Part shown: positions 34,913-44,279 of the stretch, in pieces | Position numbering within the stretch: the stretch's first letter is position 1 | Layout: every line of letters starts with the position of its first letter | Origin: Hydractinia symbiolongicarpus | Taxonomy: Eukaryota; Cnidaria; Hydrozoa; Anthoathecata; Hydractiniidae | Assembly (NCBI RefSeq): GCF_029227915.1 | Contig: NC_079878.1 | Location: 6,384,001-6,448,000 of the forward strand | DNA length: 64,000 nt | Direction of reading: 5' to 3' | Program-made: the position numbers and the translations under genes | The notes under the pieces: model-generated | Told to the model about the DNA's origin: nothing | Seen by the model: only the letters and a program-made list of their open reading frames with translations | Databases searched by the model: none

Positions 34913-35413
34913 ATGGAGCAAATCAAAAAATGTTCACAGTGCAAAAGTTCTTTATATTTTGAATATTTCAGAATTAACAAGCGCAATGGACAATGGACCA
35001 AACAATGTACCAAATGCCTTGATATTGTAAAGGCGTCGATGGAGCGAAACAAATGCCATCATAAAAAATATCAGGGTCTTTGTAAAGAATGTGATTTCCC
35101 TGCATATATGCGTAATCTTTTTCGAAGTAGGATTAACAATGCCCTAAGATATGACACAGAGATAGCATCAACAGAGTACCTGGGGTGTGGCATCTGTACA
35201 TTTATCGGTCATATCCAAAAGCAATTCAAAGACGGTATGTGTTGGAGCAATAGAGGGCAGTGGGAATTTGATCATAAGGTGCCGGTTAAATATAAAGAAA
35301 ATGGCGCTCCACCCAATAGGGAAGTGCAGCTCGCGAGTTTACATTATACCAATATGCAACCCGTGTGGGCAATAGAAAATCAATCGAAAGGCCATCGATT
35401 AATCACTGAATAG
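34913..35413 (+). CDS. HNH endonuclease-like protein with zinc motifs
   Basis: The frame is intact, 166 residues. Cys pairs at 7/10, 32/35 and 57/60 suggest an N-terminal zinc ribbon. The C-terminal half has the HNH layout: FDHKVPV (D120, H121), LHYTNMQPVW (N147) and ENQSKGHR (155-162). HNH nucleases cut DNA using a single metal; the substrate here is unknown. Such genes are seen in Polinton-like elements and large DNA viruses. I chose ATG 34913 over the upstream GTG. A strong hairpin follows the stop codon. Confidence 0.6.
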   Translation: MEQIKKCSQCKSSLYFEYFRINKRNGQWTKQCTKCLDIVKASMERNKCHHKKYQGLCKECDFPAYMRNLFRSRINNALRYDTEIASTEYLGCGICTFIGHIQKQFKDGMCWSNRGQWEFDHKVPVKYKENGAPPNREVQLASLHYTNMQPVWAIENQSKGHRLITE

Positions 35414-35418
35414 AGCGG

Positions 35419-35475
35419 GTTCATTAAAAATGAACGATGTGAAAAAAATAATGTATTAACAATACATTATTTTTT
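35419..35475. terminator. Double hairpin between convergent genes
   Basis: A 7-bp stem (GTTCATT/AATGAAC, 35419-35435) is followed by a perfect 15-bp stem with a 3-nt loop (35443-35475, AAAAAATAATGTATT paired with its complement). It lies between the end of the HNH gene (+) and the 35557-36137 gene (-), where it could end both transcripts. Confidence 0.5.
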
Positions 35476-35556
35476 ATGAATACGCGGGCGGTTCGTCTAG
35501 GTAGCGCTTACATACTGCGCAATATGTAAGTTTTTTAACAGTTCTTCTCTGGCTTC

Positions 35557-36137
35557 CTATCTTCCCTGAGCGACTAATTGCTGCCTTTCTTGATTGTTAA
35601 TCGTCTCCACAATCTTTTTAGTACGCTGACGGATTTGCTCTTTCATTAGGAGATATTTTTGCTTCTCTTGCATAATAAGGGTAAATTCGTAGTCACTTAT
35701 CACTCCATTCTCGATGGCTTTCGAAATCAAATCAACAATACTATTCAGCTTAGTCTCCGCAAGGAGTCTTATTGAGTCATGCTTCTTACGTTTATAGTTC
35801 AATTTCTTTTCACCCTGTTTCAGGGCAGTCTGTCCTATACCAACGGCTATGCTGATCCCACCCATCGCTACCGCCAGGGAGACTCCGATGCCACTGAGCA
35901 TAGAAGCGATCCCAACGCCTGATGTTATCAAGCTTATCGCGAGTAATCCGTGATCCATGTAGTGAATCCAGGTACCATGCATACCAAGTTTTTAGCGAGT
36001 TTTTCGCGTTGTTTAGCTTCATTTCGTAGATATATTTCGATTTCTTCAATTTTCTTCAGCCGTTAGACCTGACTTTCATTATTTTCTTGATCAGGTGCAG
36101 AAGGTAAGCTCGGATACAATTTCATAATATCTGTCAT
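35557..36137 (-). pseudogene. Element membrane protein with glycine-rich hydrophobic segment
   Basis: From ATG at 36137 (after GAATAAAT) the N-terminus is charged and probably coiled. An in-frame TAA lies at 36063-36065, and a frame change falls near 35990. The remaining 141-residue frame has a long Gly/Ala/Ile-rich hydrophobic stretch, likely one or two membrane segments, then a basic helical C-terminus rich in Lys, Gln and Glu. I recognise the architecture from cnidarian Polinton-like elements, with no known role. Confidence 0.5.
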
Positions 36138-36185
36138 ATTTATTCTATGAGCAAGTGTATGGTAATTCCAACGAACGAAACATTC

Positions 36186-36802
36186 TTATCTTAGAAGGGT
36201 AGCACGGATCGTCTCCATCTCCAGACAATCCGTGCTACCCTTCAAACGAAGGTATACAGGGTTGTCAAAAGTCCACGATAAAATGTCTCCCCATGTGTTC
36301 TCTTTGGTAGGTAGGATGGCAAGAATCTTGGATTTTTTCCCGTTAATAAGGCAATCATCCTCATCTAACTGAGGGCAAACAAGCCTCAGTCGCTGGTATA
36401 CATCAGTCCTATAAAATGAATCGTAGTCACCCTTCATATAGTATTTTTTACTGGGATCATAGGGTAGGCCCAAGAGCTCTTGCAGTTGTCGATGAATCAC
36501 CACCATGTACCCGTCATTAACACGTAGCCTGCAGAGTCCATTTTTCAGAACAAAAAGTTGTACCTTGCCCTGTGCTTGACTGTTGACGATACTCGCTAAA
36601 TCCTCGATCTTGTACAACCCATTCATTATTTCAATTCGAGTCTGATCGGGCCCTACCTTACGTATAGTAAAATCGTTATTGCTGTAGATATTCAACCAAG
36701 TAGGTCTAATGCTGATGGATTTTAAAGCGATCCTAGTGTCCTGCCTTGGTAGTCCTCAAATATCGTAGGCTTGTCAATATTTGTTACGTACAGCTGTCTC
36801 AT
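36186..36802 (-). pseudogene. Element protein, possible minor capsid/penton type
   Basis: Start ATG at 36802, frame change near 36735, then an open frame of 169 residues to 36186. The fold looks beta-rich, and the C-terminal half has the run SKILAILPTKENTWG, which resembles small structural proteins of Polinton-like elements. The penton assignment is tentative. The start lies head-to-head with the next plus-strand gene, so the two share a short divergent promoter. A perfect 16-bp hairpin falls in the last codons. Confidence 0.4.
36194..36243. terminator. Perfect 16-bp hairpin at a gene 3' end
   Basis: GAAGGGTAGCACGGAT (36194-36209) pairs with 36228-36243 over an 18-nt loop. It overlaps the last codons of the minus-strand gene ending at 36186. 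Confidence 0.5.
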
Positions 36803-37938
36803 GTTTTTTTAAAGAAACAATAAATATTTACTCGTACAACCCAAGGGCAAAATATCTGTCGAATCATGGCAGGTACCTGGAGCAGTTAAAGAGCTCGGAT
36901 CTCATAGTGCAGGATATAGTAATAGACGCGAAGGGCTCGTCATTTAAAGTAAGGTTTCCCGATATCTTTGTGGACTATGTTTTCCATGCTAACCCTCCGG
37001 TCGATGAATATAGGACTCACCCTTTCAACCTCTGGTCTACGCAGTTGAATTTCTCTGTATTCGCTGCAACATCGGCTTGTGGTATCAGCATGCAACGTCT
37101 AACGTTTCCATTACCCCTTGTTCGCTCTGTGTATAGGTTCCATGTCTATTTCCAAATTCGGAAGATTCTCGAAGAGCTAGAGATTCTTTTACCAGGCTCT
37201 TCCCCCTTCAATATCTTAAATAACCCATTCAATAATCAAAAGCTTCACGCATTGGCTCGTGAATTTGGAGTATCGCCAAATGAGCAAGAATGGAAAAATG
37301 AGAGTATTTTCAGTTCATGGCAAGCCAAACGTAAATATTTTCCTGGCAGTGGGCCTTCATATTTCAATGCTGGATCCTGGAGCAGGTGGATAATTGAAAA
37401 TAGTCAGGGTCTTACACGTATTGGTATTGAAAAGTTATCACAAAGTGTACGATGCTACGCGTATTTAATTTTGGAGTCCCAAGCCAATGCGCGATCAGGA
37501 ATTATTGGTAATCAAGGCAGTTCTATCGATGCCCAACGACTTTACTTGACGACCTTTGAACAGTTGGTGATTGGACCTACAAATACAGGTAGAGAGATTA
37601 GTGAATTCGAGAACGTACTCAGATATGCACGAAGCAAGGTCGATTATAGTGTTCCCCATGGCGTCTACATGATCCCAAGCGATATGTCACTGAGGATCGG
37701 AAATGTGGCTGGATTTAACAACAAGATCCTGATCAGTCAGGACCATTTCAAGATTGGTATCAATCCCAATATTAACACTCCGCATGCTGTTGCCATACCA
37801 AGGAAGCATCATCAACCCTCCAAGGTACCACATCCTCCACCAGCTCCATCGTCAGCAATAGCTCATGAGGAAACTAAGGCTACTATTATCACTGTGGGGA
37901 TATTGCTAATTATCACCTATATATGGATGAAACATTAA
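36781..37938 (+). CDS. Conserved element protein with C-terminal membrane anchor
   Basis: The frame is open for 385 codons, the longest unbroken gene of the element, but the true start is unclear: the ATG at 36801 is out of frame beside a T run, so the start may be damaged. The body is rich in aromatic residues (VDYVFHANP, FNLWSTQLNF, SSIDAQRLYL). A Pro-rich linker then leads to a hydrophobic tail (about 368-382) ending in Lys-His. I recognise it as a protein shared by cnidarian Polinton-like elements, function unknown. Its size and conservation suggest a virion component, which is inference. Confidence 0.55.
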   Translation: MLRTAVSCFFKETINIYSYNPRAKYLSNHGRYLEQLKSSDLIVQDIVIDAKGSSFKVRFPDIFVDYVFHANPPVDEYRTHPFNLWSTQLNFSVFAATSACGISMQRLTFPLPLVRSVYRFHVYFQIRKILEELEILLPGSSPFNILNNPFNNQKLHALAREFGVSPNEQEWKNESIFSSWQAKRKYFPGSGPSYFNAGSWSRWIIENSQGLTRIGIEKLSQSVRCYAYLILESQANARSGIIGNQGSSIDAQRLYLTTFEQLVIGPTNTGREISEFENVLRYARSKVDYSVPHGVYMIPSDMSLRIGNVAGFNNKILISQDHFKIGINPNINTPHAVAIPRKHHQPSKVPHPPPAPSSAIAHEETKATIITVGILLIITYIWMKH

Positions 37939-37947
37939 GATTGTCAC

Positions 37948-37971
37948 CTGGTAAGTTAGGTGGTTTACCAG
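37948..37971. terminator. Hairpin between convergent genes
   Basis: CTGGTAA and TTACCAG form a 7-bp stem with a 10-nt loop. An alternative CACCT/AGGTG pairing overlaps it. It sits between the gene ending at 37938 (+) and the one ending at 37978 (-). Confidence 0.35.
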
Positions 37972-37977
37972 AATAAT

Positions 37978-39240
37978 CTACGATCTACGATTCCTACTCC
38001 TCCTGTTACCTACATAAGCCACCATAATACCTACAGCACTCGCTATGGCTAGGTAGAGGTGTCTCGCTACATACTCCACAACTTTAGCAGCTACCCTGAA
38101 GAAAAATGACACGATGGTACCAATGATTCCTGGAAGGCCATCTCCCGCTTTGCCAGCAAGGTACTTTAAAAATTTCCCGAGTCTCTCCAGCTGCTTTTGA
38201 ACAAACCCTTTGCTACCACCACCTCCTCCTGTACTTCCTACGGCGCCTGTACTTCTTCCAGTGACGGCGAGCACGATGGTAGAGACCAGTAGACCAACAA
38301 CTGAGACGATGCTCGCGATAGTTGTTCCCTGCTCTTTGAACAGGATCCTGCGTTTTTCGACCAAGGTTTTATCATCCCCCGCGATTTTCATGAGTGTATC
38401 TTTAATCGCCTTGAGCTGGGTATTGATTCCAGAGAGACCATTTTCTTCTATTATAGCCTTTCGGTCATCCTTTATCTTTTCTCGATCTTCCTTGGCCTTA
38501 TCGAGGTCCTCATCCCAGATTTTTTGCTGTTCCTCGGATACGTCGGACCCAGCTTTCTTCGCCTCAAGCCTCTTAATCTTGTCCTCTGCCTTGGAAAGCT
38601 CGCCATCGTAGTAGTTCATCTTACTTTTCACGTTATTCAAGTCGCCCTGGAGTATTTTAACATAGAAATGAAGCTTTCTTCTTTCGCGTTCATCGAAGGC
38701 TTCGGTAAAGGAAGTATCCTCCATGAGGCTCTTCGTTTCATCTATTATATTATCGAGCAGCGGCAACATCTCGATGTCTCCAGGGTTGTCCTCGATGGTA
38801 TAAATATAATTCAAGAGGTTTTGAGCCGCTGCTTTACTACCCTTGTGTGGTGTAGTATAATCAGCAAAACCTAAGGCACGCAATCGTCCCACGCCTAGAT
38901 CCTTCACTATCGCGGAAGCTTTTCTAATTTCACCATTTTGTTTCGTGAGCTCTACACCATCATAGGTAAGCTTATTACCATCCATTTCAAAGCCATCATA
39001 ATGTCTCGCGAGCGGTTGACCGAGCTCTTCACCAAGGGCTTCGTAGAGGCTATCAACCTCTGATGTTAGTAGTTCATGCCTTGCAGTTGTGTAAGTGAGG
39101 CCACCTCGTGAAGGTGTTCAGGATGTAGTGGGAATATCCTCAGGCCTAAGAATTTCACTCTCGCTACTAAACTCCTCAGGTTCGTCTTCTATATCTTCCT
39201 CCGGCGTAAAATTTGGTTCATATACTGGATTTATAGGCAT
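37978..39240 (-). pseudogene. Coiled-coil membrane protein of the element, one stop
   Basis: ATG at 39240 follows GAAATAA. The frame runs 420 codons to 37978 with a single in-frame TGA at 39118-39120 (codon 41); the remaining 335 residues after Met at 38985 are open. The N-terminus is acidic. The middle is a Lys/Glu-rich coiled coil. The C-terminal third has a hydrophobic span, a Gly-rich linker and two more hydrophobic spans before a basic end (RRSRNRRS). It may be a membrane-active or tail-like structural protein; that is inference from shape. Confidence 0.5.
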
Positions 39241-39257
39241 TTATTTCAACCCATGTA

Positions 39258-39273
39258 CCTGTATAAATAAATG
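39258..39273 (+). promoter_or_regulatory. AT-rich start motif, TATAAATAAATG
   Basis: This is the clearest example of a motif, AATAAA followed within 0-3 bases by ATG, seen before most genes of this element. It could be a late-type promoter or a start-context signal. Confidence 0.35.
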
Positions 39274-39914
39274 AGTGTTTTTGGTAAATTAGATCCGCAT
39301 AAGAAACTGAACATATGTTTGGAATTTGAAAAGATGGTTAATGAAGCATTTGCAAGTGCTATGATGTCGAGATACAGCCGCCTCGCCCTACCCTATGAGC
39401 GTATACTCAGAAGTAAAGTGGTGACCATAAAGAAAGCTGAAACGAGTTACAACTTGCGAATCGACACTCCAGCGAAATCTCTGCGAGGAATTCTACTGCT
39501 ATTTCAGGATCCGGTGTAGTTAAAGCATATGCTGGTAATAATGAAAAATTCTACAACCCGAAAATCGAGAAGATCTCGATAACATGTGAAGGTAGCCACA
39601 ATGAATTGTATAGCCACGCGATGTTACCCAGGGATCACCTAAAGCAAGTCGCTGAGCTCTTCGGATCCCACGATTCTATCGTGACCATCGGGAAGTTTTT
39701 TACGGAGAGTTATGGGCTCTTTGTCGACTTCCGAAGCAGTCCTGATCACACTCTGCATAAAAGTGGGCGCGCCTTACAAAGGCTCAGTGACGGTATAACC
39801 CTTCATATCAGCAAGAAAAACGATGGTACGAGTGATATAAAATGCTATGTTTTCTTACTCCAAGATGCTCAGTTGAATATTTTAGATTGGAGGTTTCACA
39901 GTGTCGAGTATTAG
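39271..39914 (+). pseudogene. Element beta-rich protein, capsid-like candidate
   Basis: ATG at 39271 follows TATAAATAA. The frame ends at 39519 just after DTPAKSLRGILLLF, and the next frame continues from near 39513 to 39914 with FYNPKIEK, an LYSHAM segment and a C-terminal LLQDAQLNI. The two parts total about 214 residues with one frameshift. I recognise the pattern from cnidarian Polinton-like elements and suspect a jelly-roll or other structural protein. No sequence motif proves that. Confidence 0.45.
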
Positions 39915-39942
39915 ACCAAATATTCAGTATCACGCGTTATTC

Positions 39943-39957
39943 TATGGTATTACCATA
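39943..39957. terminator. Short palindrome between same-strand genes
   Basis: TATGGTA-T-TACCATA lies between the stop at 39914 and the next start at 39966. Confidence 0.3.
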
Positions 39958-39965
39958 AAATAAAG

Positions 39966-40366
39966 ATGGCAAGTCTCGCGATTATGGCTGGCGGGGCGTT
40001 GATTAACGCGCTCGCGTTTTCAGGCTCAAATTATCTCTTCAGTAAGCTCTCAGGTCATGGCGAAGAGGAAAGGAGACGTCATGATATCGCGGTGGAGAAA
40101 TTACAAGCTCCTCAAGCCCAATGGGTGCGGGATAGACAGAAAAAAATAGACTGGTATAACCGACGGCGGGAGGAACAGCAGGAGAAGCAGGGCAATCTCT
40201 CAAAGAATTGGACGAAAGAATGCGGGAATATTTCATTGCAACCATAGAGAAGGCTCCACGATTATCTGATTTTTATACCCCCAGCAAGCAGCAACAGGAA
40301 GGTGAACTGACGTTCATTATTGGCTCCTTGGCCCTCCTCGGTTTTGCGGCGTACAAATGGGCGTAA
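39966..40366 (+). pseudogene. Small element protein with two membrane ends
   Basis: ATG at 39966 follows AAAATAAAG. It opens with a hydrophobic segment (MAGGALINALAFSG), continues with a charged helix rich in Glu, Arg and Gln, and changes frame near 40205. The second part ends at 40366 with LSDFYTPS and a C-terminal hydrophobic segment. The architecture is familiar from cnidarian Polinton-like elements. Confidence 0.45.
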
Positions 40367-40389
40367 TCGTTTTTTGATATGTAATAAAC

Positions 40390-41395
40390 ATGTCAAAAGT
40401 AAAGCATATTGTTACTCCGGAAGAAGAGGAAAAATTAAGTTAAATATATTACCAACCAGAAAATCTATGGATCGGACGCAAGGCGATCAAACTGCTCGCT
40501 GAAAAATCTGGTCTCTCAAGGAAAAAAATTATTCACTGGCTTAGTCGTCAGTTGCTCTGGCTTCGACATATTCGTAGCCCGAAAAAGATCGATTATCCCC
40601 ATTTCAATATTACAAATCCTAATAAAACGCACCAGTTTGATCTCTTGTACATGCCCATGATAAAATCTATGGAAATACATACAAGCATATCCTCACAGGC
40701 ATTGACGTGGCCTCAAGGTATAAGGTAGCTAGGCCGTTACGAACCAAGAAATCCAGCGATGTTGCGGAGATGTTGAAGGATATTTACAAGGCAGGACCTC
40801 TCCGATATCCTCAGACTTTTCAATGTGATAACGGTAGTGAGTTCAAATCGGACGTGACAAAGCTGTTAGAATCCAAAAGTGTTGAAATAAAGCGTGCTAC
40901 TACCAAGTACCATCATACTTTCACGGCGTTTGTCGAATCATATAATAAGGTACTAGCACAAAAGCTTTTCAAGCCTCAAGATGCGCAAGAGCTACTAACT
41001 GACGAACAGAGTAGTACATGGGTCAAGCATCTGTACACTATCGTCAAGAGTTTGAATAACACCAAGACCGTGATGATCGATATGAAGCCAAGCAAGGCCA
41101 TTAAACTCGATGACGTACCACTCGCGAAAAGCGAGGAATATCCTGAAGAAAAGCCTCTACCTGATGATGGTTTATATCTGTATCTGCTCCAGCCTGGAGA
41201 AGAACATAATGATCAAAAAGGCGCGCTACGGATGCGTTCTGGAGCAAAAAGACGTATAGTCTAGATCGTATCGTAACCGGTACACGCCTCCTATACTATT
41301 TGGCAGATGGACCTGATCGAAGTTTTGTGGCGGAAGAATTAATGCTGATTCCAGAGGATGTTGAAATACCTCCGGAGCATGTGAAAGAATGGTAA
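40390..41395 (+). pseudogene. Retroviral-type integrase (rve) of the element
   Basis: ATG at 40390 follows GTAATAAAC. The N-terminal part is broken by several frame changes before 40707. The core frame 40707-41264 has QCDNGSEF (second Asp) and AFVESYNK (Glu); the first Asp lies in the GIDVASRY segment just upstream at about 40700. Another frame change near 41230 leads to a C-terminal segment ending LIPEDVEIPPEHVKEW, typical of Polinton integrases. This enzyme class joins the element's ends to target DNA, consistent with the flanking duplication. It is not functional as it stands. Confidence 0.8.
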
Positions 41396-41406
41396 ATTTC
41401 TCGATT

Positions 41407-41434
41407 TTTTTGTGGCTCATAAGAGCTACAAAAA
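41407..41434. terminator. Hairpin between integrase and BRO-like gene
   Basis: TTTTTGTGGCTC and GAGCTACAAAAA pair over a 4-nt loop as 12 bp with one G-T. It lies between two convergent genes ending at 41395 and 41447. Confidence 0.45.
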
Positions 41435-41446
41435 CCATATAAGCGA

Positions 41447-42244
41447 TTATGTCATGCTGATATCATACATGCCCTCGAATAACTCACGTGTGGCGTCATC
41501 GGGTAAACTAAAATGATTTCGCCATGAATTTTCTATATCCCGAGATTATCATCCCTGAATCTATTCCATGTATGCACGGCGTTTGGATCGTCACAGATTG
41601 GATGTCTCTCGATCATATTAGGATACATATCCCTTAGTGTGCGGAGCTGATCGTTTAGAGATCGACGTTGACAACGAATAATGTAATGGGGATGTTGGCC
41701 CTTTTTTCCACATTTATTAGGATAGATCTTGTCAATAACACAGAGTACATTATCATAGGGATAACCATTAGAAACATACCGATCACGAAGCTCCGCAATT
41801 TCCAAGGCTCTTAGATCTAGCTGTTTCTCTCGCTCTTGAAGGTCATCGTTAAGCATCGCCAGGGCAATATCACTTTCCTCGATGGCTTGATGGTGTAGTT
41901 GCTCACGGATTTTTGGGAACATTGTATTGCAGCAATATTTTCTGAAGCTTTTTCGCTTTAGGCTGCTGGCTTCCAAACACCAACTCGTACATACCCTCCT
42001 CATTGATGTAGATGTCGTCTTTTCTCGAGTTCGAGGGCCATTTTATCAAGTCCCCCGCTACGGGGGACTTGCTCAATTGATACTTGTGAGCGTAATTTTC
42101 CAGGCTACAATGGTTGTGGATGGTATCGGAGGTGTCCTTTCTATATTCTAATGCCTGGACTACTTCCTTAGCCCTAATCCAAGGGCGGCCGTTGATAGTT
42201 ACGATATGTAGCTGGATATTATTAAATTCAACAAGACAAGACAT
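41447..42244 (-). pseudogene. BRO/KilA-type DNA-binding protein
   Basis: ATG at 42244 follows AAAATAAA. The first 113 residues match a BRO-N domain: WIRAKEVVQALEYRKD at the start, then IYINEEGMYELVFGS and a KAKKLQKILL helix. The frame changes near 41905 into a coiled region and a Cys/His-containing C-terminal part (NKCGKKGQHPHYIIRCQRR). It changes again near 41535 to end at 41447. BRO-family proteins bind nucleic acid in large DNA viruses and phages. Presence in a Polinton-like element suggests exchange with such viruses. Confidence 0.65.
42047..42071. other. Perfect G/C palindrome within the BRO-like frame
   Basis: CAAGTCCCCC and GGGGGACTTG form a perfect 10-bp stem over GCTAC. It lies inside coding sequence, so it may be an inserted palindromic unit rather than a terminator. 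Confidence 0.5.
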
Positions 42245-42250
42245 TTTATT

Positions 42251-42454
42251 TTAAATAATGGCTCCAACCAGAGTGATCATTAGGACAGACATGAATCCCA
42301 AAAAATACATGGTGTTCCTCTGATACCTTTCCCTTTCCAATGCATCCCTTAGCTCTTCATCAAGGGCCTCTAATTGAGATTCCAGATAGGGTATCCTATC
42401 CATCTCCTCATGACAGGATTTCAACTGATTTTCTAAGGTTTTGATATATGACAT
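42251..42454 (-). CDS. Small coiled-coil, tail-anchored protein
   Basis: The frame is intact, 67 residues, with ATG after GAATAAATAAAT. Residues 1-47 form an acidic coiled coil. A C-terminal hydrophobic segment (about 48-67) ends at the stop, like a tail anchor. Its stop lies only a few bases from the BRO-like start. Function unknown. Confidence 0.5.
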   Translation of the reverse strand: MSYIKTLENQLKSCHEEMDRIPYLESQLEALDEELRDALERERYQRNTMYFLGFMSVLMITLVGAII

Positions 42455-42478
42455 ATTTATTTATTCCAATGTACTCCT

Positions 42479-43058
42479 ATATACTATTTCTAGGGTGCTC
42501 GAGTCGAATATAAGCACGCGACTTTTTGAGTTGATTCTTTATAGACTCCCAGTCGTTAATTATGTTGGTTTCTTCATCCACCAGCTTAAAATCGGATCGT
42601 TCGTGTGGGTACCATAGAAACAACTACTTTTTTTGTCGTCCTAAATTCTTCGGTAGTGCCGTGTAACTCTGAGTTATGAGCCACAACGAGTGCCTTCGAT
42701 GTCTCCCAGATATTGCCAACTCGAGCAAGGGCTGACGTCGCTTATCGAGATTTTCATCAGCGATCATGTCATCTACGATGAATAATGTTTCTTCGCCTGC
42801 CAAGAAGTTTGAAAATTTGCTTATCCAATCGAAAAGCTGGTCACCTGGATCAATAAGAAATACATAAGGATCCTTCCAAAGTGATGGTCTATCGAGATAA
42901 GTCCGATTGTATTTAATCGTTGGGCACAAAATTATGATGTTTTGGAAATATCCTCGATATTCGTTTTCAAGCAAGCCCAGGACTCTTTGTGTTTTTCCAC
43001 ATGAGGTAGGACCTGTAAATATCGCTGTATGTGGTTCTTTAACAATATCAAGAGTCAT
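42479..43058 (-). pseudogene. A32-like packaging ATPase of the element
   Basis: The frame has Walker A in FTGPTSCGKT and Walker B in TLFIVDD, then an arginine-rich RHRRHS and the ITQSY motif of the FtsK/HerA class. The A/T motif before ATG 43058 (AATAAAATG) favours this start over the upstream Met at 43079. A frame change in an A run near 42626-42632 separates the last 50 codons, which end at 42479 with RAYIRLEHP. In relatives this enzyme pumps DNA into capsids, so the ancestor was probably a virus or virus-like element. Confidence 0.8.
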
Positions 43059-43105
43059 TTTATTCTTCATGTATACCATGTGGAATACATGAAACTTGTA
43101 CGTGC

Positions 43106-43357
43106 TTACTTAGGTTTTGGGACTATACTCGCGGGCAACCAGCCCTTGCTTACAGCCATTTCGCGACTCACGCGTCTTGCTGTGAAATATGCTATCATCT
43201 TCATCACGTCGCTGGTATGCAGCTTAGTCGAAGGACTCGAGATCCCAAGGAATCTCTTACCAACCATGGCATATCCAAATTTGAACCCGAGGTCCACGAC
43301 TGTTTCATAGATCATATCGATGATTTCCTTCAGCTGAGGAGTTACGTTTGTAGACAT
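43106..43357 (-). CDS. Small conserved element protein
   Basis: The frame is intact, 83 residues, with ATG after TAATAAAC. It has mixed helices and a basic C-terminus ending in KPK. I recognise no domain; its place between the ATPase and a membrane protein suggests a structural or packaging role. Confidence 0.45.
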   Translation of the reverse strand: MSTNVTPQLKEIIDMIYETVVDLGFKFGYAMVGKRFLGISSPSTKLHTSDVMKMIAYFTARRVSREMAVSKGWLPASIVPKPK

Positions 43358-43373
43358 GTTTATTATATCTATA

Positions 43374-43646
43374 TCATATGAAAAATATCAATATCAGAAA
43401 ATAGTAAGCACCTCCAATACATGCGATTATTGCAATAAGACCTCCACCAATGTATATTACACTACCCGACTGTATAGAAGTGTCCCCAGAAGAGGTTTTG
43501 ACTGGATTAACTACAGCAACCTCTTGTTTATGATCTTCCTTCCTCTTCTTCATCAGTGCGGCTAACTTGTGCCCTTGGGCTACTCTCCCTGGGTGCTTTA
43601 CTGGTTTTGTTATAACTCTCTCTTCTTGTGATTGTTCAGTGCTCAT
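43374..43646 (-). CDS. Basic protein with C-terminal membrane segment
   Basis: From ATG 43646 (after TTATAAAGA) it gives 90 residues. The first half is basic (KHPGRVAQGHKLAALMKKRK). The end is a strong hydrophobic segment of about 25 residues. I ignored the upstream in-frame extension to 43703. The layout resembles small membrane proteins of Polinton-like elements. Confidence 0.5.
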   Translation of the reverse strand: MSTEQSQEERVITKPVKHPGRVAQGHKLAALMKKRKEDHKQEVAVVNPVKTSSGDTSIQSGSVIYIGGGLIAIIACIGGAYYFLILIFFI

Positions 43647-43680
43647 TTCTTTATAAGTCGTGAGACTTATAAAATCTTCT

Positions 43681-44190
43681 TTATGATGGAGAGCTTGTAT
43701 CATTCACCAGTTTCCCCGATTCGGGGGAACCCTGTTTCGACATCTTAGTATGATTTATCGTGTGGGCCGCAACGAGCACAGGCGCTAAAAATTTTCCGAA
43801 CGCCGTATAAACGAGGATTCCAAGATCAGTCATGCTCTCCCTGATAATAGGATCGTTTTCTAAGTCATAATGAAGAGCCTCGGAACTATCGAGCGGTATA
43901 AGGTTACCGATAGCTTTGCTATATAGCCCAAGGGCGTGAGTTGACAATGCCCTTGCAGTCTTCTCTCCTTTCTCATGGAGGTCGCGTTCAACAAATTCAG
44001 CATGTATTTTCTCAATAACCTCGGGTGATGCTTTGTCCAAAAATGCCTCGGTACATTTTTTTCCTAAGAGGTGTGGCTTGTTTTTGCGGATATCCTTCAA
44101 AGCCTCGCGCTTGTCTATAGGTTTTTGATCAACAGCCTCTAATGGTGTATCGACAACATCATCGAATATTTCTGCTAAGTTGTGAGCCAT
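43681..44190 (-). CDS. Element protein of unknown role
   Basis: From ATG 44190 (after TTTAATAAAT) it gives 169 residues: a Lys/Glu-rich helical N-terminal half and a mildly hydrophobic C-terminal region. An in-frame upstream extension to 44274 encodes a hydrophobic leader, which could be a separate tiny gene or its signal anchor. The last codons overlap a hairpin (43710-43730). Confidence 0.45.
   Translation of the reverse strand: MAHNLAEIFDDVVDTPLEAVDQKPIDKREALKDIRKNKPHLLGKKCTEAFLDKASPEVIEKIHAEFVERDLHEKGEKTARALSTHALGLYSKAIGNLIPLDSSEALHYDLENDPIIRESMTDLGILVYTAFGKFLAPVLVAAHTINHTKMSKQGSPESGKLVNDTSSPS
43710..43730. terminator. Hairpin in the 3' end of the 43681-44190 gene
   Basis: GTTTCCCC and GGGGGAAC pair with one G-T over a 5-nt loop. 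It resembles the palindrome in the BRO-like frame at 42047-42071. Confidence 0.35.
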
Positions 44191-44279
44191 ATTTATTAAA
44201 CATCGATATTTCAAATAACCGATAATGATCACGATGTATGGGAGCAATATCGAGATCTGTAGTAATAACTCCATTGTTT

